DNA from: Aestuariicoccus sp032586235
GTDB taxonomy: Bacteria; Pseudomonadota; Alphaproteobacteria; Rhodobacterales; Rhodobacteraceae
Direction: 5' to 3'
DNA length: 64,000 bases
Assembly (NCBI RefSeq): GCF_032586235.1
Contig: NZ_JAWHTD010000018.1
Location: 8,586 to 72,585, forward strand
Shown: piece by piece, positions 51,745 through 61,926 of the stretch
How the letters are laid out: every line of letters starts with the position of its first letter
Numbering within the stretch: the first letter of the stretch is position 1
Position numbers and translations under genes: made by a program
The notes under the pieces: generated by a model
Told to the model about the DNA's origin: nothing
Databases searched by the model: none
What the model saw: the letters and a program-made list of their open reading frames with translations, nothing else

Positions 51745-51768
51745 GCCGCCACGCATCTGCGTGGCGGC
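51745..51768. terminator. Hairpin behind the copper chaperone gene
   Basis: GCCGCCACGC and GCGTGGCGGC form a perfect 10-bp stem around ATCT, 24 bp behind the chaperone stop. No T tract follows, so termination is only likely, not certain. The region from here to 51975 holds no gene that I recognise. Confidence 0.45.
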
Positions 51769-51975
51769 AGCCATTCAGGCATGCTCTACAGCAGCCATAT
51801 GCCCAGATTTTTCCAAGCGATAAGCGAAGCCACATTAAGGCGGTTTCAGTCATGTCATCGTCGGCATGGTATCGTCGCCGACGCCTGACTGCGGGCCAGG
51901 ATGAAGAAATACCATGTGGTCGGCATACGGGCATTCCGGCGCATGAGGGTCGACCCCTGCACCAAGTCGCTCAGC

Positions 51976-52342
51976 CAACTCCCTGAACTTCTGCTCCTGG
52001 AAAGATCGCAAGGCCGTGGCCGCCGATCTGCGCCGGATTTACAGCGCCCCAACCGCCGATATGGCCGAGGCCGAGCTCGATGCCTTCGAGGAAAAGTGGG
52101 CCGGGAAATACGCCTCCATCGCCCCGGCCTGGCGTCGCGCCTGGCAGGAGGTGATCCCGTTCTTCGGCTTCGATCCGGCGATCCGCAAGATCATCTACAC
52201 CACGAATGCCATAGAGAGTCTGAACCGCGTGATCCGGAAATCGATCAAGACGCGGGGCTCCTTCCCGACCGACGAGGCGGCGACCAAGCTGATCTACCTG
52301 GCCGTCCGCAACTTCGAAAAGGGCGGCCGCAATGTGCGGGAA
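51976..52342 (+). pseudogene. IS256-family transposase remnant
   Basis: The frame reads NSLNFCSWKDRKAVAADLRR onward to YTTNAIESLNRVIRKSIK and ends in NFEKGGRNVRE, about 120 codons from the C-terminal part of an IS256-type (mutator) transposase of ~400 residues. Both ends are cut: before NSLNF the family sequence is lost, and after NVRE the normal W is replaced by foreign sequence and a stop at 52351. No terminal repeats are seen. Confidence 0.88.
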
Positions 52343-52409
52343 ACCAGCTAGTCTCAGCATCTACCTTGCTCTGGTAGACGTCTTCCCAGCGGTTCGATTT
52401 GTCGGTCAT
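52341..52409 (-). pseudogene. 5' fragment of a SAM-dependent methyltransferase gene
   Basis: On the minus strand GGGAGGAAC and ATG start a frame MTDKSNRWEDVYQSKVDAET followed by SWF, the N-terminus of a class I methyltransferase found in many proteobacteria (WEDVY...SWYQ). After SWF it runs into the IS256 remnant. The gene began 10 bp behind the copper ATPase stop, so it was the next gene of that operon before the insertion/deletion. Confidence 0.65.
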
Positions 52410-52419
52410 CGTTCCTCCC

Positions 52420-54753
52420 TCAGAGACCGACCCGCCGCAGTCGCAACGCGTTGGAGATGACCGAAACCGACGACAGGCTCATCGCCGCCGCCGCGATCAT
52501 CGGCGACAGGAGAAGGCCGGTGACGGGGTAGAGCAGTCCTGCTGCGATGGGGACGCCAAGCGCGTTGTAAGCGAAGGCGAAGAACAGGTTTTGCTTGATG
52601 TTGCGCAAAGTGGCGCGTGCGAGCTTGCGCGCCCGGACGATGCCCATCAGGTCGCCGCCCAGCAGAGTGATGCCGGCGCTTTCCATCGCCACATCCGCGC
52701 CCGTGCCCATGGCGATGCCGACATCCGCGGCGGCCAGCGCGGGCGCGTCGTTCACCCCGTCGCCCGCCATCGCGATCTTGTGGCCCTCTCGGCGCAACTG
52801 GTCGATCAGGTCCTTCTTGGCTTCGGGCAGCACGCCCGCGCGCACTTCGTCGATCCCGAGCTTGCCTGCCACTGCCTGCGCCGTGCGCTCGTTGTCGCCG
52901 GTCGCCATGATGACCCGCAGACCCTGGGCATGAAGTTCGCGGATCGCCTGTGCGGTCGTGTCCTTGATCGGGTCGGCGACCGCCACGATGCCGGCTACCG
53001 CGCCATCGAGAGCGACGAACATCGCCGTCTTGCCCTCGGCGCGCAGGGTGTCGGCCTTCGCCTCGGCTGCGCTCGTTTCCAGACCCATCTCCCTCATCAT
53101 TGCCGCATTGCCGAGCGCCACGGCACGGCCGCCGACCGTGCCGCGCACGCCCTTGCCGGTGACAGCATCGAAGTCTGTGGCTTCCTCCCGCGGGGCCCCT
53201 TGTGCTTCTGCCCCCTCGACGATCGCCTCGGCTAGTGGGTGTTCCGAACCGCGCTCCAGCGCCGCCGCCAGCGACAGCAGGGCGGCCTCGGGAACGTCCG
53301 CCAGCGCCACGGTGTCAGTCAGCTTCGGCTTGCCCAAGGTCAGAGTGCCGGTCTTGTCCACGATGAGCGTATCGACGGCCGCCATGCGTTCCAGCGCCTC
53401 GGCGTCCTTGATCAGTACGCCCGCCTGTGCCCCGCGTCCTGCTGCCGTTGTGATCGAGATCGGCGTGGCCAGCCCAAGCGCGCACGGGCAAGCGATGATC
53501 AGGACGGACACCGCCGAAGCGATCGCGAAGACCAGCGCGGGCTCGGGGCCGACGGTCAGCCAGACGACGAAGGCGACGATGGCGATGACCACGACCGTCG
53601 GCACGAATACCGCCGCCACGCGGTCGGCCAGCCCCTGGATCGGCGCGCGCGAGCGGCGCGCGTTCGACACCATCGCCACGATCTGCGCCAGCACCGTGTC
53701 GGAACCAACCTTGCCCGCCTCGATCACGAGGGAGCCGTTCTTGTTGATCGTGGCCCCGGTCACCGCATCGCCCGGGCCCTTTTCGACGGGCATCGACTCG
53801 CCGGTCAGCATGCTTTCGTCCAGCGACGAGCGGCCGTCGATCACGGTTCCGTCGACCGGGACCGCGTCGCCGGGGCGCACGCGCAGCCGGTCGCCCTCCA
53901 TGATGTTCTCCAGCGGGGCGTCATATTCGGTGCCGTCTGGCAGGATACGCCGTGCGGTCTTCGGCGCCAGATCCAAAAGCGCGCGGATCGCATCCCCCGT
54001 GCGCTCGCGCGCCCGAAGTTCGAGAACCTGGCCCACGAAAACCAGCGTCACGATCACAACCGCCGCCTCGAAATACGTCCCCACGCCGTGGCCCATCCGA
54101 TACTGTTCGGGAAAGACGCCTGGTAGGAAGGTGGCGACAATCGAGTAGAGATAGGCCGCCGCCACGCCGATGCTGATCAGCGTCCACATGTTTGGGCTGC
54201 GGTTCACGATCGAGTCCCAGCCCCGCCGGAAGAACGGCAAGGCGGCCCAGAGGATGATCGGTGTCGCGAGCAGGAACTCCAGATAGCTGGCGGTCTGGTG
54301 CCCGATCCAGTCGCGCACCGGCAGGGCGACCAGTTCGCCCATGGTCAGGATGATGAGCGGCACTGCGGCAGCAGCCGAGATCCACATCCGGCGCGTGAAG
54401 TCAGTCAGCTCCTCGCTGGGCTCGTCGGAGGGCACCATCGGTTCCAGCGCCATGCCGCAGATCGGGCATGACCCCGGCGTATCCCGAACAATCTCGGGGT
54501 GCATCGGACAGGTGTACTGGACGTTAGCCGGTGCGGCCTTCTTTTGTCCGGCGGCCCTTCCCGAGGCATAGAACCACGGATCCGCCGTGAACTTCGTCTG
54601 GCATTTCTCCGAACAGAAATGGAAGGAATCGCCCTGAAACTCGGCGTGACGTCCATCGGGCTTGACTGCAACCGTCACCCCGCAGACCGGGTCTTTCGCC
54701 GTCTCGGCCCCCAAGGGCACGTCGGTTGCCGCGTGGTGGTGATCGTGTTCCAT
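52420..54753 (-). CDS. Copper/heavy-metal P1B-type ATPase with YHS and CxxHP domains
   Basis: The 777-residue pump has a His-rich start (MEHDHHH), a YHS-like domain (DPVCGVTV...FCSEKCQTKF), a heavy-metal-binding domain (YTCPMHPEI...CPICGM) and the P1B core: ACPCALGLATP, DKTGTLT, GDGVNDAP. This plan matches CopB/SilP-like pumps for Cu(I)/Ag(I). A CueR-like operator lies 38 bp upstream. It is the second copper pump in the island; the two are only 40-50% alike by eye. Confidence 0.93.
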   Translation of the reverse strand: MEHDHHHAATDVPLGAETAKDPVCGVTVAVKPDGRHAEFQGDSFHFCSEKCQTKFTADPWFYASGRAAGQKKAAPANVQYTCPMHPEIVRDTPGSCPICGMALEPMVPSDEPSEELTDFTRRMWISAAAAVPLIILTMGELVALPVRDWIGHQTASYLEFLLATPIILWAALPFFRRGWDSIVNRSPNMWTLISIGVAAAYLYSIVATFLPGVFPEQYRMGHGVGTYFEAAVVIVTLVFVGQVLELRARERTGDAIRALLDLAPKTARRILPDGTEYDAPLENIMEGDRLRVRPGDAVPVDGTVIDGRSSLDESMLTGESMPVEKGPGDAVTGATINKNGSLVIEAGKVGSDTVLAQIVAMVSNARRSRAPIQGLADRVAAVFVPTVVVIAIVAFVVWLTVGPEPALVFAIASAVSVLIIACPCALGLATPISITTAAGRGAQAGVLIKDAEALERMAAVDTLIVDKTGTLTLGKPKLTDTVALADVPEAALLSLAAALERGSEHPLAEAIVEGAEAQGAPREEATDFDAVTGKGVRGTVGGRAVALGNAAMMREMGLETSAAEAKADTLRAEGKTAMFVALDGAVAGIVAVADPIKDTTAQAIRELHAQGLRVIMATGDNERTAQAVAGKLGIDEVRAGVLPEAKKDLIDQLRREGHKIAMAGDGVNDAPALAAADVGIAMGTGADVAMESAGITLLGGDLMGIVRARKLARATLRNIKQNLFFAFAYNALGVPIAAGLLYPVTGLLLSPMIAAAAMSLSSVSVISNALRLRRVGL

Positions 54754-54790
54754 TGTCTGTCAGCCTTTCGGTCTATTTCTCAACTTGCGA

Positions 54791-54812
54791 CCTCCAGCGG
54801 TTGGAAGGCCCA
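54791..54812 (-). promoter_or_regulatory. CueR-like operator of the second copper ATPase
   Basis: On the minus strand CCTTCCAACCGCTGGAGG (54808-54791) is a dyad close to the copA operator. Upstream TGGGCC can serve as -35; 19 bp later CAAGTT is only a poor -10. It lies in the 66-bp gap between the VTT gene and the ATPase. This suggests a shared copper regulon. Confidence 0.6.
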
Positions 54813-54819
54813 GCCCTTT

Positions 54820-55503
54820 TCAATCTTGGTCGGGAACGCACTCTTCAGGCTTTCTCCGCATCGCCACCCAGAGCAGCGGTAAGCCCGTCACGAGCCCGAG
54901 GCCGAGCACTGCCCAAGTCGCTCGCCCAAAGTCCCCGCTGACCGCTTCACCTCCGAAATGGGCGAGCAGGAAGCTTGCCGGAATGATGCCGGCCAGCGTC
55001 GCGAGGGCGAACCGCCAGGCGTGCAGGCGACTGAGCCCAGCAGCGTAACTGATCATATCGAAAGACACGAACGGCATCAGGCGGCTGGCGAAAACCGTCG
55101 CGGTCAACGCGGTCTGCGAGCCGAGCAGCCCGGCATCGACGCGGTCACCAAAGACTCGCCGCAGGGCATTATGCCCCAGCACCCGTGCGAGACCGAACGC
55201 GATCAGCGCCCCGAGTTCGGCGCCGATCACGACCTGCACCGTTCCCCAAACATGCCCGTAGGCCGCTCCAGCCGCCAATGCGATCGGCGCGCTTGGGATC
55301 GGGCTCGCCACGACCGCGATAGTCATGAACATGACGATCACGACCGGCCCCCAAAGACCCGCGCGCGCCACCAGCATCTCCAGACGCTCGGGCTCCAGAA
55401 GGTCGCGTGCCTCGGTGAGCACCGAAGGCGCGAACTGCCAGACACCGAGCAGTCCGATCCCGAGGATCGAAAGGCCCCCGAGAATGGTGACGCGTAGGCT
55501 CAT
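54820..55503 (-). CDS. TVP38/TMEM64 (VTT-domain) membrane protein
   Basis: The 227-residue protein has a VTT core with VASPIPSAPIALAAGAAYG and the late SRLMPFVSFDMISYAAGLS block. It is a distant paralogue of the protein at 29541. VTT proteins are often near mercury and copper genes. It is 1 bp from the DUF302 gene, so they share a transcript, and ends just before the second ATPase's operator. Confidence 0.82.
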   Translation of the reverse strand: MSLRVTILGGLSILGIGLLGVWQFAPSVLTEARDLLEPERLEMLVARAGLWGPVVIVMFMTIAVVASPIPSAPIALAAGAAYGHVWGTVQVVIGAELGALIAFGLARVLGHNALRRVFGDRVDAGLLGSQTALTATVFASRLMPFVSFDMISYAAGLSRLHAWRFALATLAGIIPASFLLAHFGGEAVSGDFGRATWAVLGLGLVTGLPLLWVAMRRKPEECVPDQD

Positions 55504-55504
55504 C

Positions 55505-55891
55505 TCAGATTGCCGAGACGGCCTTGGTCAGAAGGTCGCGCACATCGCCTGCCACAGCCGTCAGCTCGGCGTTCTCGATCGCCTGCATCGACGCGACCGG
55601 ATCGACGGTGCTGACCTCGACGCCATCCTCGACCTCGCGCAGGATGACGTTGCACGGCAGCATCGCACCCACACGCGGCTCGATCCCGATGGCGTGATGC
55701 GCCATCTTCGGATTGCAGGCTCCGAGGATGCGATAGGCCGGCATCTCGACATCTAGCTTCTTCTTCATCGTCGCCTTGACGTCGATTTCGGTCAGAACGC
55801 CGAAACCCTGATCCGCCAGCGCCTTGCGCGCGCGAGAGTCAATATCGTCGATACCTGCGCCGGAGATCACGCGATTGATCGTGTAGGTCAT
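55505..55891 (-). CDS. DUF302 family protein
   Basis: The 128-residue protein is a single DUF302 domain, seen from LADQGFGVLTEIDVKATMKK, NPKMAHHAIGIEP and MLPCNVILRE. The function of the family is unknown; it is frequent beside metal- and sulfur-stress genes. It is followed after 1 bp by the VTT gene, and preceded by a 41-residue membrane peptide gene 16 bp upstream. Confidence 0.85.
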   Translation of the reverse strand: MTYTINRVISGAGIDDIDSRARKALADQGFGVLTEIDVKATMKKKLDVEMPAYRILGACNPKMAHHAIGIEPRVGAMLPCNVILREVEDGVEVSTVDPVASMQAIENAELTAVAGDVRDLLTKAVSAI

Positions 55892-55907
55892 TGCGAAGTC
55901 CTTTTTC

Positions 55908-56033
55908 CTATTTCCGAAGATATTTGATCAGCGCCGCTATGGCCAAAACCACCAGCACAAGGAACAACAGGCCGAACAGCCAGCCAAACCCTATCCCGAA
56001 ACCCATTCCGAAGCCCATGTCGTTCCAATTCAT
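55908..56033 (-). CDS. 41-residue membrane peptide
   Basis: A frame of 41 codons from ATG to TAG encodes a soluble-looking start (MNWNDMGFGMGFGIGFG) and one TM helix (LFGLLFLVLVVLAIAALI) with a basic end (KYLRK). GAGGACGGG lies before the ATG. I do not know its family. It lies 16 bp before the DUF302 gene. A degenerate copy of the same gene at 56153 shows that the reading frame has been conserved, which supports coding. Confidence 0.6.
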   Translation of the reverse strand: MNWNDMGFGMGFGIGFGWLFGLLFLVLVVLAIAALIKYLRK

Positions 56034-56152
56034 CTTCCCGTCCTCGTAGGTTGCACCCCTAAGGGGCGCCTAATAAACCGGCCTCACTACTGCATGCGCT
56101 GTATAGCACAGGATCGGTGTCTGGACGGCGGGGCGCCCTTTCCGGCTTCCGC

Positions 56153-56266
56153 CTATTGTCGAAGAAGTCTGATCGGTGCATCTATGGCCAAGATCACCAG
56201 TATGAGGATCAGCAGGCCGCGGAGCCATCCAAGGCCCATACCGGTTCCCGTGTCGTTCCAGTTCGT
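56153..56266 (-). pseudogene. Degenerate copy of the 41-residue membrane peptide gene
   Basis: The frame reads TNWNDTGTGMGLGWLRGLL to DAPIRLLRQ and matches the 41-residue neighbour in the WND start, Gly-rich stretch and hydrophobic helix. At the place of the ATG the second copy has ACG, with GGAAGGGAAC before it. Unless an upstream ATG at 56338 or the non-standard ACG is used, it is not translated. The duplication is in tandem, same strand. Confidence 0.55.
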
Positions 56267-56428
56267 GTTCCCTTCCTTACGGACAGTTGCTGCACGTTGC
56301 GCTGCGTCGTCGGCTGTTGCAGCAATATTGGGCAGCAAAGCATCTCAGAACTGATCGGCGTCGACATCGACGATGGACAATAACGGTACATGAACGAGGT
56401 CGCGCAGCGCATCGGCTGTGTGTTTTCG

Positions 56429-57739
56429 TCACCTCATTCGCAATGTGAGCCAAATCAGAAGCGAGATGCCGAGTATCGCCGAGAGCGCCGATCCGCCGAG
56501 AATACCCAACTTTGCCGCATTCAGGACGGAACTGTCGAATGCGAGGCCTGCGATGAACAACGACATCGTGAAACCGATCCCCGTCAGAAAAGAGCCGGCC
56601 AGAATGAAAGGCCACGACAAGCCCGGCGCGAGTGCCGCCAGGCCGGATCGTACGGCAATCCAACTGAACACGAAGACGCCGATCGGTTTTCCCAACACCA
56701 GGCCGACAATGATCGCCAGCGAGACCGGTTGTACGAAATCGACACCCTCAATCGTGATGCCGGCATTTGCCAGTGCGAAGATCGGCATGATTGCAAAGCC
56801 GACCCAGGGGTGCAGCATCATCTCGAGCCGTTCGACTGGTGAGAGCGACTCAGTGACCGCTCTGCCGGCTTGACGCAGGTCGCGGTGGCTTGCGGCATCT
56901 CCTTGTCGACGATCGCCAGTCGGAACGGCGAGTACTCGCCCAAGGATCGCACGCAGGCGGGCATCGCTCACCCATATGCGCGTTGGCGTCATCAGGCCCA
57001 GAATGACGCCTGCAATAGTCGCGTGGACGCCGGAAGCGTCGAAGCATAACCAGACTGCCGCTCCCAGAAGGAAATAGACCGGTACGCTTCTGATCCCGAG
57101 GCGCGACGCGCCTGCGACGATACCAATCCCCAGAAAGCCCAATCCGAGAGCCGACCAGTTCAACGCCTCACCGTAACCGAAGGCGACCACAAGGATTGCA
57201 CCGACGTCGTCAAAGATGGCCAGAGACAGCAGGAACAATCGCAAGGTGGGCGGGATCCGGTTTCCGAAGAGCGCCAGGCACCCGATCACGAAGGCCGTAT
57301 CGGTTGCCATCACGGTTCCCCAGCCGTGCATACCGGGCTGGCCGGACATCAGCCCAAGATACAGAGAGACCGGCACGATCATGCCACCTAAAGCGCCTGC
57401 GAACGGCAGTGCGGCCTGTCGAGGGTTTCGCAATTCGCCCAGCACCAACTCGCGCTTGAGTTCCAGAGAAAGCACGAAGAAGAAAAGGGTCATCAGACCG
57501 TCGTTGATCCAGTGCCGCAGAGAGCGGGTGAAATCCAGCGAGCCGAATGTGAGGCCGATGTGGGTCTCCCAGAAACGAAGAAAGCCTTCTTGCCACGGTG
57601 AGTTGGCCAGCCCCAAAGCCAGCAGAACAGCCAGGAGCAGGAGCCCACCAGCTGCCGCTTCGATCTTCAGGAAGCGTGCGAATGGTTTCGTTATGCTGTC
57701 GGCTGCCTCGTGGGGCAGGCCTTGATGAGTATCGATCAC
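56429..57739 (-). CDS. nhaA: Na+/H+ antiporter NhaA
   Basis: The 436-residue antiporter has the NhaA marks ATDTAFVIG and LAIFDDVGAILV, which carry the sodium-binding Asp pair, and the long NhaA loop WINDGLMTLFFFVLSLELKR. It exports Na+ in exchange for protons. A charged insert (about 278-305, GDRRQGDAASHRDLRQ) lies in a cytosolic loop. It is in the stress-gene section of the island. Confidence 0.94.
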   Translation of the reverse strand: MIDTHQGLPHEAADSITKPFARFLKIEAAAGGLLLLAVLLALGLANSPWQEGFLRFWETHIGLTFGSLDFTRSLRHWINDGLMTLFFFVLSLELKRELVLGELRNPRQAALPFAGALGGMIVPVSLYLGLMSGQPGMHGWGTVMATDTAFVIGCLALFGNRIPPTLRLFLLSLAIFDDVGAILVVAFGYGEALNWSALGLGFLGIGIVAGASRLGIRSVPVYFLLGAAVWLCFDASGVHATIAGVILGLMTPTRIWVSDARLRAILGRVLAVPTGDRRQGDAASHRDLRQAGRAVTESLSPVERLEMMLHPWVGFAIMPIFALANAGITIEGVDFVQPVSLAIIVGLVLGKPIGVFVFSWIAVRSGLAALAPGLSWPFILAGSFLTGIGFTMSLFIAGLAFDSSVLNAAKLGILGGSALSAILGISLLIWLTLRMR

Positions 57740-58009
57740 GGGAGAAGCATACCTTTTGGGGTCGACAGAGTCTTTGTCATCGCAAGGCAGGTGCGCTGAC
57801 CACGAGATGCAGTCGCCGGCGCCTCAGCCGCGTCCCGGACGGCTCAGGCGGCAAGCGTCCGGGCCTCCGCGAATGAAAGAAATCTCCGGTGCTTCCCGTC
57901 TCATAGGTGCAGCCTTGCGCAGCGGAAGCTCTGCCAAAGTGTTATGCGCGTCGTCTCCCGCCGCCATCAGGCTCCGTATTCAGTGATAGCCAATCACTTG
58001 GCCCTCTAC
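57740..58009. other. Intergenic region upstream of nhaA
   Basis: The 270 bp contain a possible stem (CCCGGACG at 57834 with CGTCCGGG at 57857), and otherwise no gene or promoter that I can support. The nhaA promoter should lie here. Confidence 0.4.
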
Positions 58010-58144
58010 CTATTTCTTCTTGTGCTCGCCTAGATTGATCAAGGTTTTGCCCTTCGTGAAGTCGGCTGTTGCAACGACCTTTTCCTTCTCCTTCTTAGGC
58101 TTCTTCGCTTCACGGTTGCCGCGTTGCTTGTTACCTTTGGTCAT
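58010..58144 (-). CDS. 44-residue basic peptide
   Basis: A 44-codon frame reads MTKGNKQRGNREAKKPKKEK at the start and ends in TLINLGEHKKK. GGAGAAACG lies before the ATG. It is rich in Lys (about 30%) and probably unstructured, with a hydrophobic patch near the end. I recall similar short Lys-rich proteins in alphaproteobacteria without a known function. It may bind nucleic acids. It lies 106 bp behind the groEL stop. Confidence 0.65.
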   Translation of the reverse strand: MTKGNKQRGNREAKKPKKEKEKVVATADFTKGKTLINLGEHKKK

Positions 58145-58250
58145 TTCCGTTTCTCCTGATTGTGAATTATTTTGCTGAACGGATCGGCGTTCACATCCTT
58201 CAGAAATGTGATTTCTCGTTCCGAGACTCCTGATGAAAGGCCGCGTCCAT

Positions 58251-59879
<1,629 letters not shown>

Positions 59880-59923
59880 GTTGTGGATTCCTGAGGCTGA
59901 GGTTGCAGTGAAAGATTACGGTC

Positions 59924-60211
59924 TCAGGCGATCACACCGAGAATGTCGCTCTCCTTCATGATCACAAGGTCTTCGCCATCGAGCTCGATCTCTGAGCCGG
60001 ACCATTTGCCAAACAGGATCCGGTCGCCGGATTTGACATCCGTGGGGATGCGCTCGCCGTTCTCGCGTCGTCCGCCGGCACCAACGGAGACGACTTCGCC
60101 TTCTTGGGGCTTCTCCTTGGCGGTATCGGGAATGATGAGGCCACCCTTGGTCGTCTCATCGCCCTCGATGCGACGAACGAGAACCCGGTCGTGGAGTGGA
60201 GTGAATGACAT
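59924..60211 (-). CDS. groS: Co-chaperonin GroES
   Basis: The 95-residue co-chaperonin has the family core PLHDRVLVRR, the mobile loop (EGDETTKGGLIIPDTAKEKP) and the roof. It caps GroEL. The ATG at 60211 follows AAGGAGCACG. groL begins 44 bp downstream. No CIRCE element is seen in the 133 bp before the gene, so HrcA control is not supported. Confidence 0.95.
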   Translation of the reverse strand: MSFTPLHDRVLVRRIEGDETTKGGLIIPDTAKEKPQEGEVVSVGAGGRRENGERIPTDVKSGDRILFGKWSGSEIELDGEDLVIMKESDILGVIA

Positions 60212-60344
60212 CGACGTGCTCCTTGTCGAGGTTTCGTTATTGGGCCTGCTCTGGTCGAATGCTCGGCCGAAATGCGCGCAAGGCGGCTGTACCCTGTTGA
60301 GTTTCTGCGTCGAGAATTCGGATCGACACCGCAGCCGCGGCGTT

Positions 60345-60581
60345 TCACGGGCGTCGGACAGAGTTCCCACTTGCGATGATCACGTTGATCAATTCTGCGA
60401 CGGCCCGGTGCCCTTCCATTTCGAGTTCGGTGCCAAGGGCGTTCATATGGGTCGCCGCGGCGTCACGAAGAACTCCCACGATCTCGTGCTCCGGCAGCAA
60501 CCCGCGATCGTTCATGGCAAGAAGGAGCGCCTCGCAAATTGACAGGGCGGCCTGGCCTGCATTTTCACTCGTCGTGGACAT
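60345..60581 (-). CDS. Small conserved protein of unknown function
   Basis: The 78-residue helical protein (start MSTTSENAGQAALSICEALL) contains GLLPEHEIVGVLRDAAATH. I cannot assign a function. AAGGAAGGAC lies before the ATG at 60581. It is upstream of groES on the same strand and divergent from the Crp/Fnr gene, and may share a stress promoter. Confidence 0.65.
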   Translation of the reverse strand: MSTTSENAGQAALSICEALLLAMNDRGLLPEHEIVGVLRDAAATHMNALGTELEMEGHRAVAELINVIIASGNSVRRP

Positions 60582-60730
60582 CCGGGTGTCCTTCCTTGGT
60601 ATCGTGAATGGGAGGTTGTGAGGTTTAGATGCATCCGTACGTATCGCAGGAAGTGCTCTATACTGTACTGATTTAAAGCAGTGTCCCGACCGAATCTCCG
60701 CGCTTGGTCCACGACACTCGGTGAGGCCAC

Positions 60731-61465
60731 ATGACTTCGGCAGAACACAGCCCACTGACCCGCAAGCTTTCGGCCTTCGTCGCTCTGTCGGAGGGCGAGC
60801 TGGCCGTGCTTGAACAACTCCATCAGCGTCGCCGCTCCTTCGTCGCGGGGTGCGATATGGTGCATCAGGGCCAGTCCGATCAGGCCGCGTTTATTCTGTC
60901 CGCGGGTTGGGTCTGTTCCTACAAGCTACAGGCCGACGGGACTCGGCAGATCGTGGATTTCCAGGTGCCGGGGGATTTTCTCGGCTTGCGGAGCGTCCTC
61001 TTGCGCACCTCGGACCACAGCTTTGAACCCATCGTCGATATCGAGGCTGCGGAAGTCTTGAAGAGCGACCTTCTTGATGCGTTCGCGCAGACCCCGCGCC
61101 TGGCGACCGCCATTCTCTGGGCGGCGTCAAGAGACGAGGCGATGGTCGTTGAACATCTCGTCGGGATCGGACGTCGGGACGCGGATGCGCGCATGGCGCA
61201 TTTCCTGCTGGAGCTGGGATCGAGGCTTGCGCTGGTCGGCATCGGAAGCAAAGAAGGCTTCGACTGCCCGCTGACGCAGTACCACCTCGCCGATACTTTG
61301 GGGTTGAGCGCGGTCCACGTGAACCGCGTCCTGCGCCAGCTTCGCGAGAGTGGACTGGTGACCTTTCGGGACGGCCATGTCACGTTTCACGACTACGACG
61401 GGCTGTTAGACCTTGCCGAGTTCGACCCGGCATATCTGGACCAGACCGGACCGCTCCTGAAGTGA
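60731..61465 (+). CDS. Crp/Fnr-family transcriptional regulator
   Basis: The 244-residue regulator has an N-terminal cyclic-nucleotide-binding-like beta barrel (about 25-130) and a C-terminal winged helix with QYHLADTLGLSAVHVNRVLRQ. The N-terminus lacks the Cys cluster of FNR, so it is not an iron-sulfur oxygen sensor of that type. The ligand is unknown. It is divergent from the groESL block and may regulate this stress section. Confidence 0.9.
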   Translation: MTSAEHSPLTRKLSAFVALSEGELAVLEQLHQRRRSFVAGCDMVHQGQSDQAAFILSAGWVCSYKLQADGTRQIVDFQVPGDFLGLRSVLLRTSDHSFEPIVDIEAAEVLKSDLLDAFAQTPRLATAILWAASRDEAMVVEHLVGIGRRDADARMAHFLLELGSRLALVGIGSKEGFDCPLTQYHLADTLGLSAVHVNRVLRQLRESGLVTFRDGHVTFHDYDGLLDLAEFDPAYLDQTGPLLK

Positions 61466-61523
61466 AAGGGCCGCCCTCCGTTGCTCGGCAGGCGACCCCA
61501 GGTATCACATCAAACGATGGCGT

Positions 61524-61712
61524 TCACGCGAGGGCGTGGGTGGCCGCATCGAGTTCCTTGTTGGTCTCGGTGTCGTTTTTCGCCGTATGCGCCTTCTCGG
61601 CTGCCTGGTAGTGCTTGAGCGCCGCGTCCTTCTTCGGACCAGCGGGCGCCTTGTCCCATGCGGCCTTCACGGAGGACATCTTCTCGGTAGTCTTGTTCTG
61701 TTCGGGAGTCAT
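61524..61712 (-). CDS. Small helical protein of unknown function
   Basis: The 62-residue protein starts MTPEQNKTTEKMSSVKAAWD and is rich in Ala, Lys and Glu: probably two long helices, with KKDAALKHYQAAEKAHTAKN. I know similar short proteins in Rhodobacteraceae and Rhizobiales without a function. An overlapping frame on the same strand is less likely, as it lacks this composition. No membrane segment. Confidence 0.6.
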   Translation of the reverse strand: MTPEQNKTTEKMSSVKAAWDKAPAGPKKDAALKHYQAAEKAHTAKNDTETNKELDAATHALA

Positions 61713-61926
61713 TGGAATTGTCGTTTCCTGGACGTTCCGAGAATAAGAAGCGTGTCGACATGCCGTCCTTTGGGGATCGACACGCCCACACGCTTCTCGG
61801 GTACTCGGAAAAAGATGCACCGCCAAATATTCGGCGGGCACGTCGCACCTAACCGGTGTCGGCTCCCCGCCGCACTGACGCAGGTTAGTCCCGGCGCCTG
61901 CGGCAGGTCCATTTACGTTGCGGCAC

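Noticed and set aside
60212..60344. CIRCE element upstream of groES
   Set aside because: No TTAGCACTC and GAGTGCTAA pair or close variant is present on either strand.
61510..61848. Alternative frame covering the 62-residue helical protein
   Set aside because: It is Arg/Gly-rich with a bad start, whereas the overlapping MTPEQNKTTEK frame has the composition of a real helical protein.
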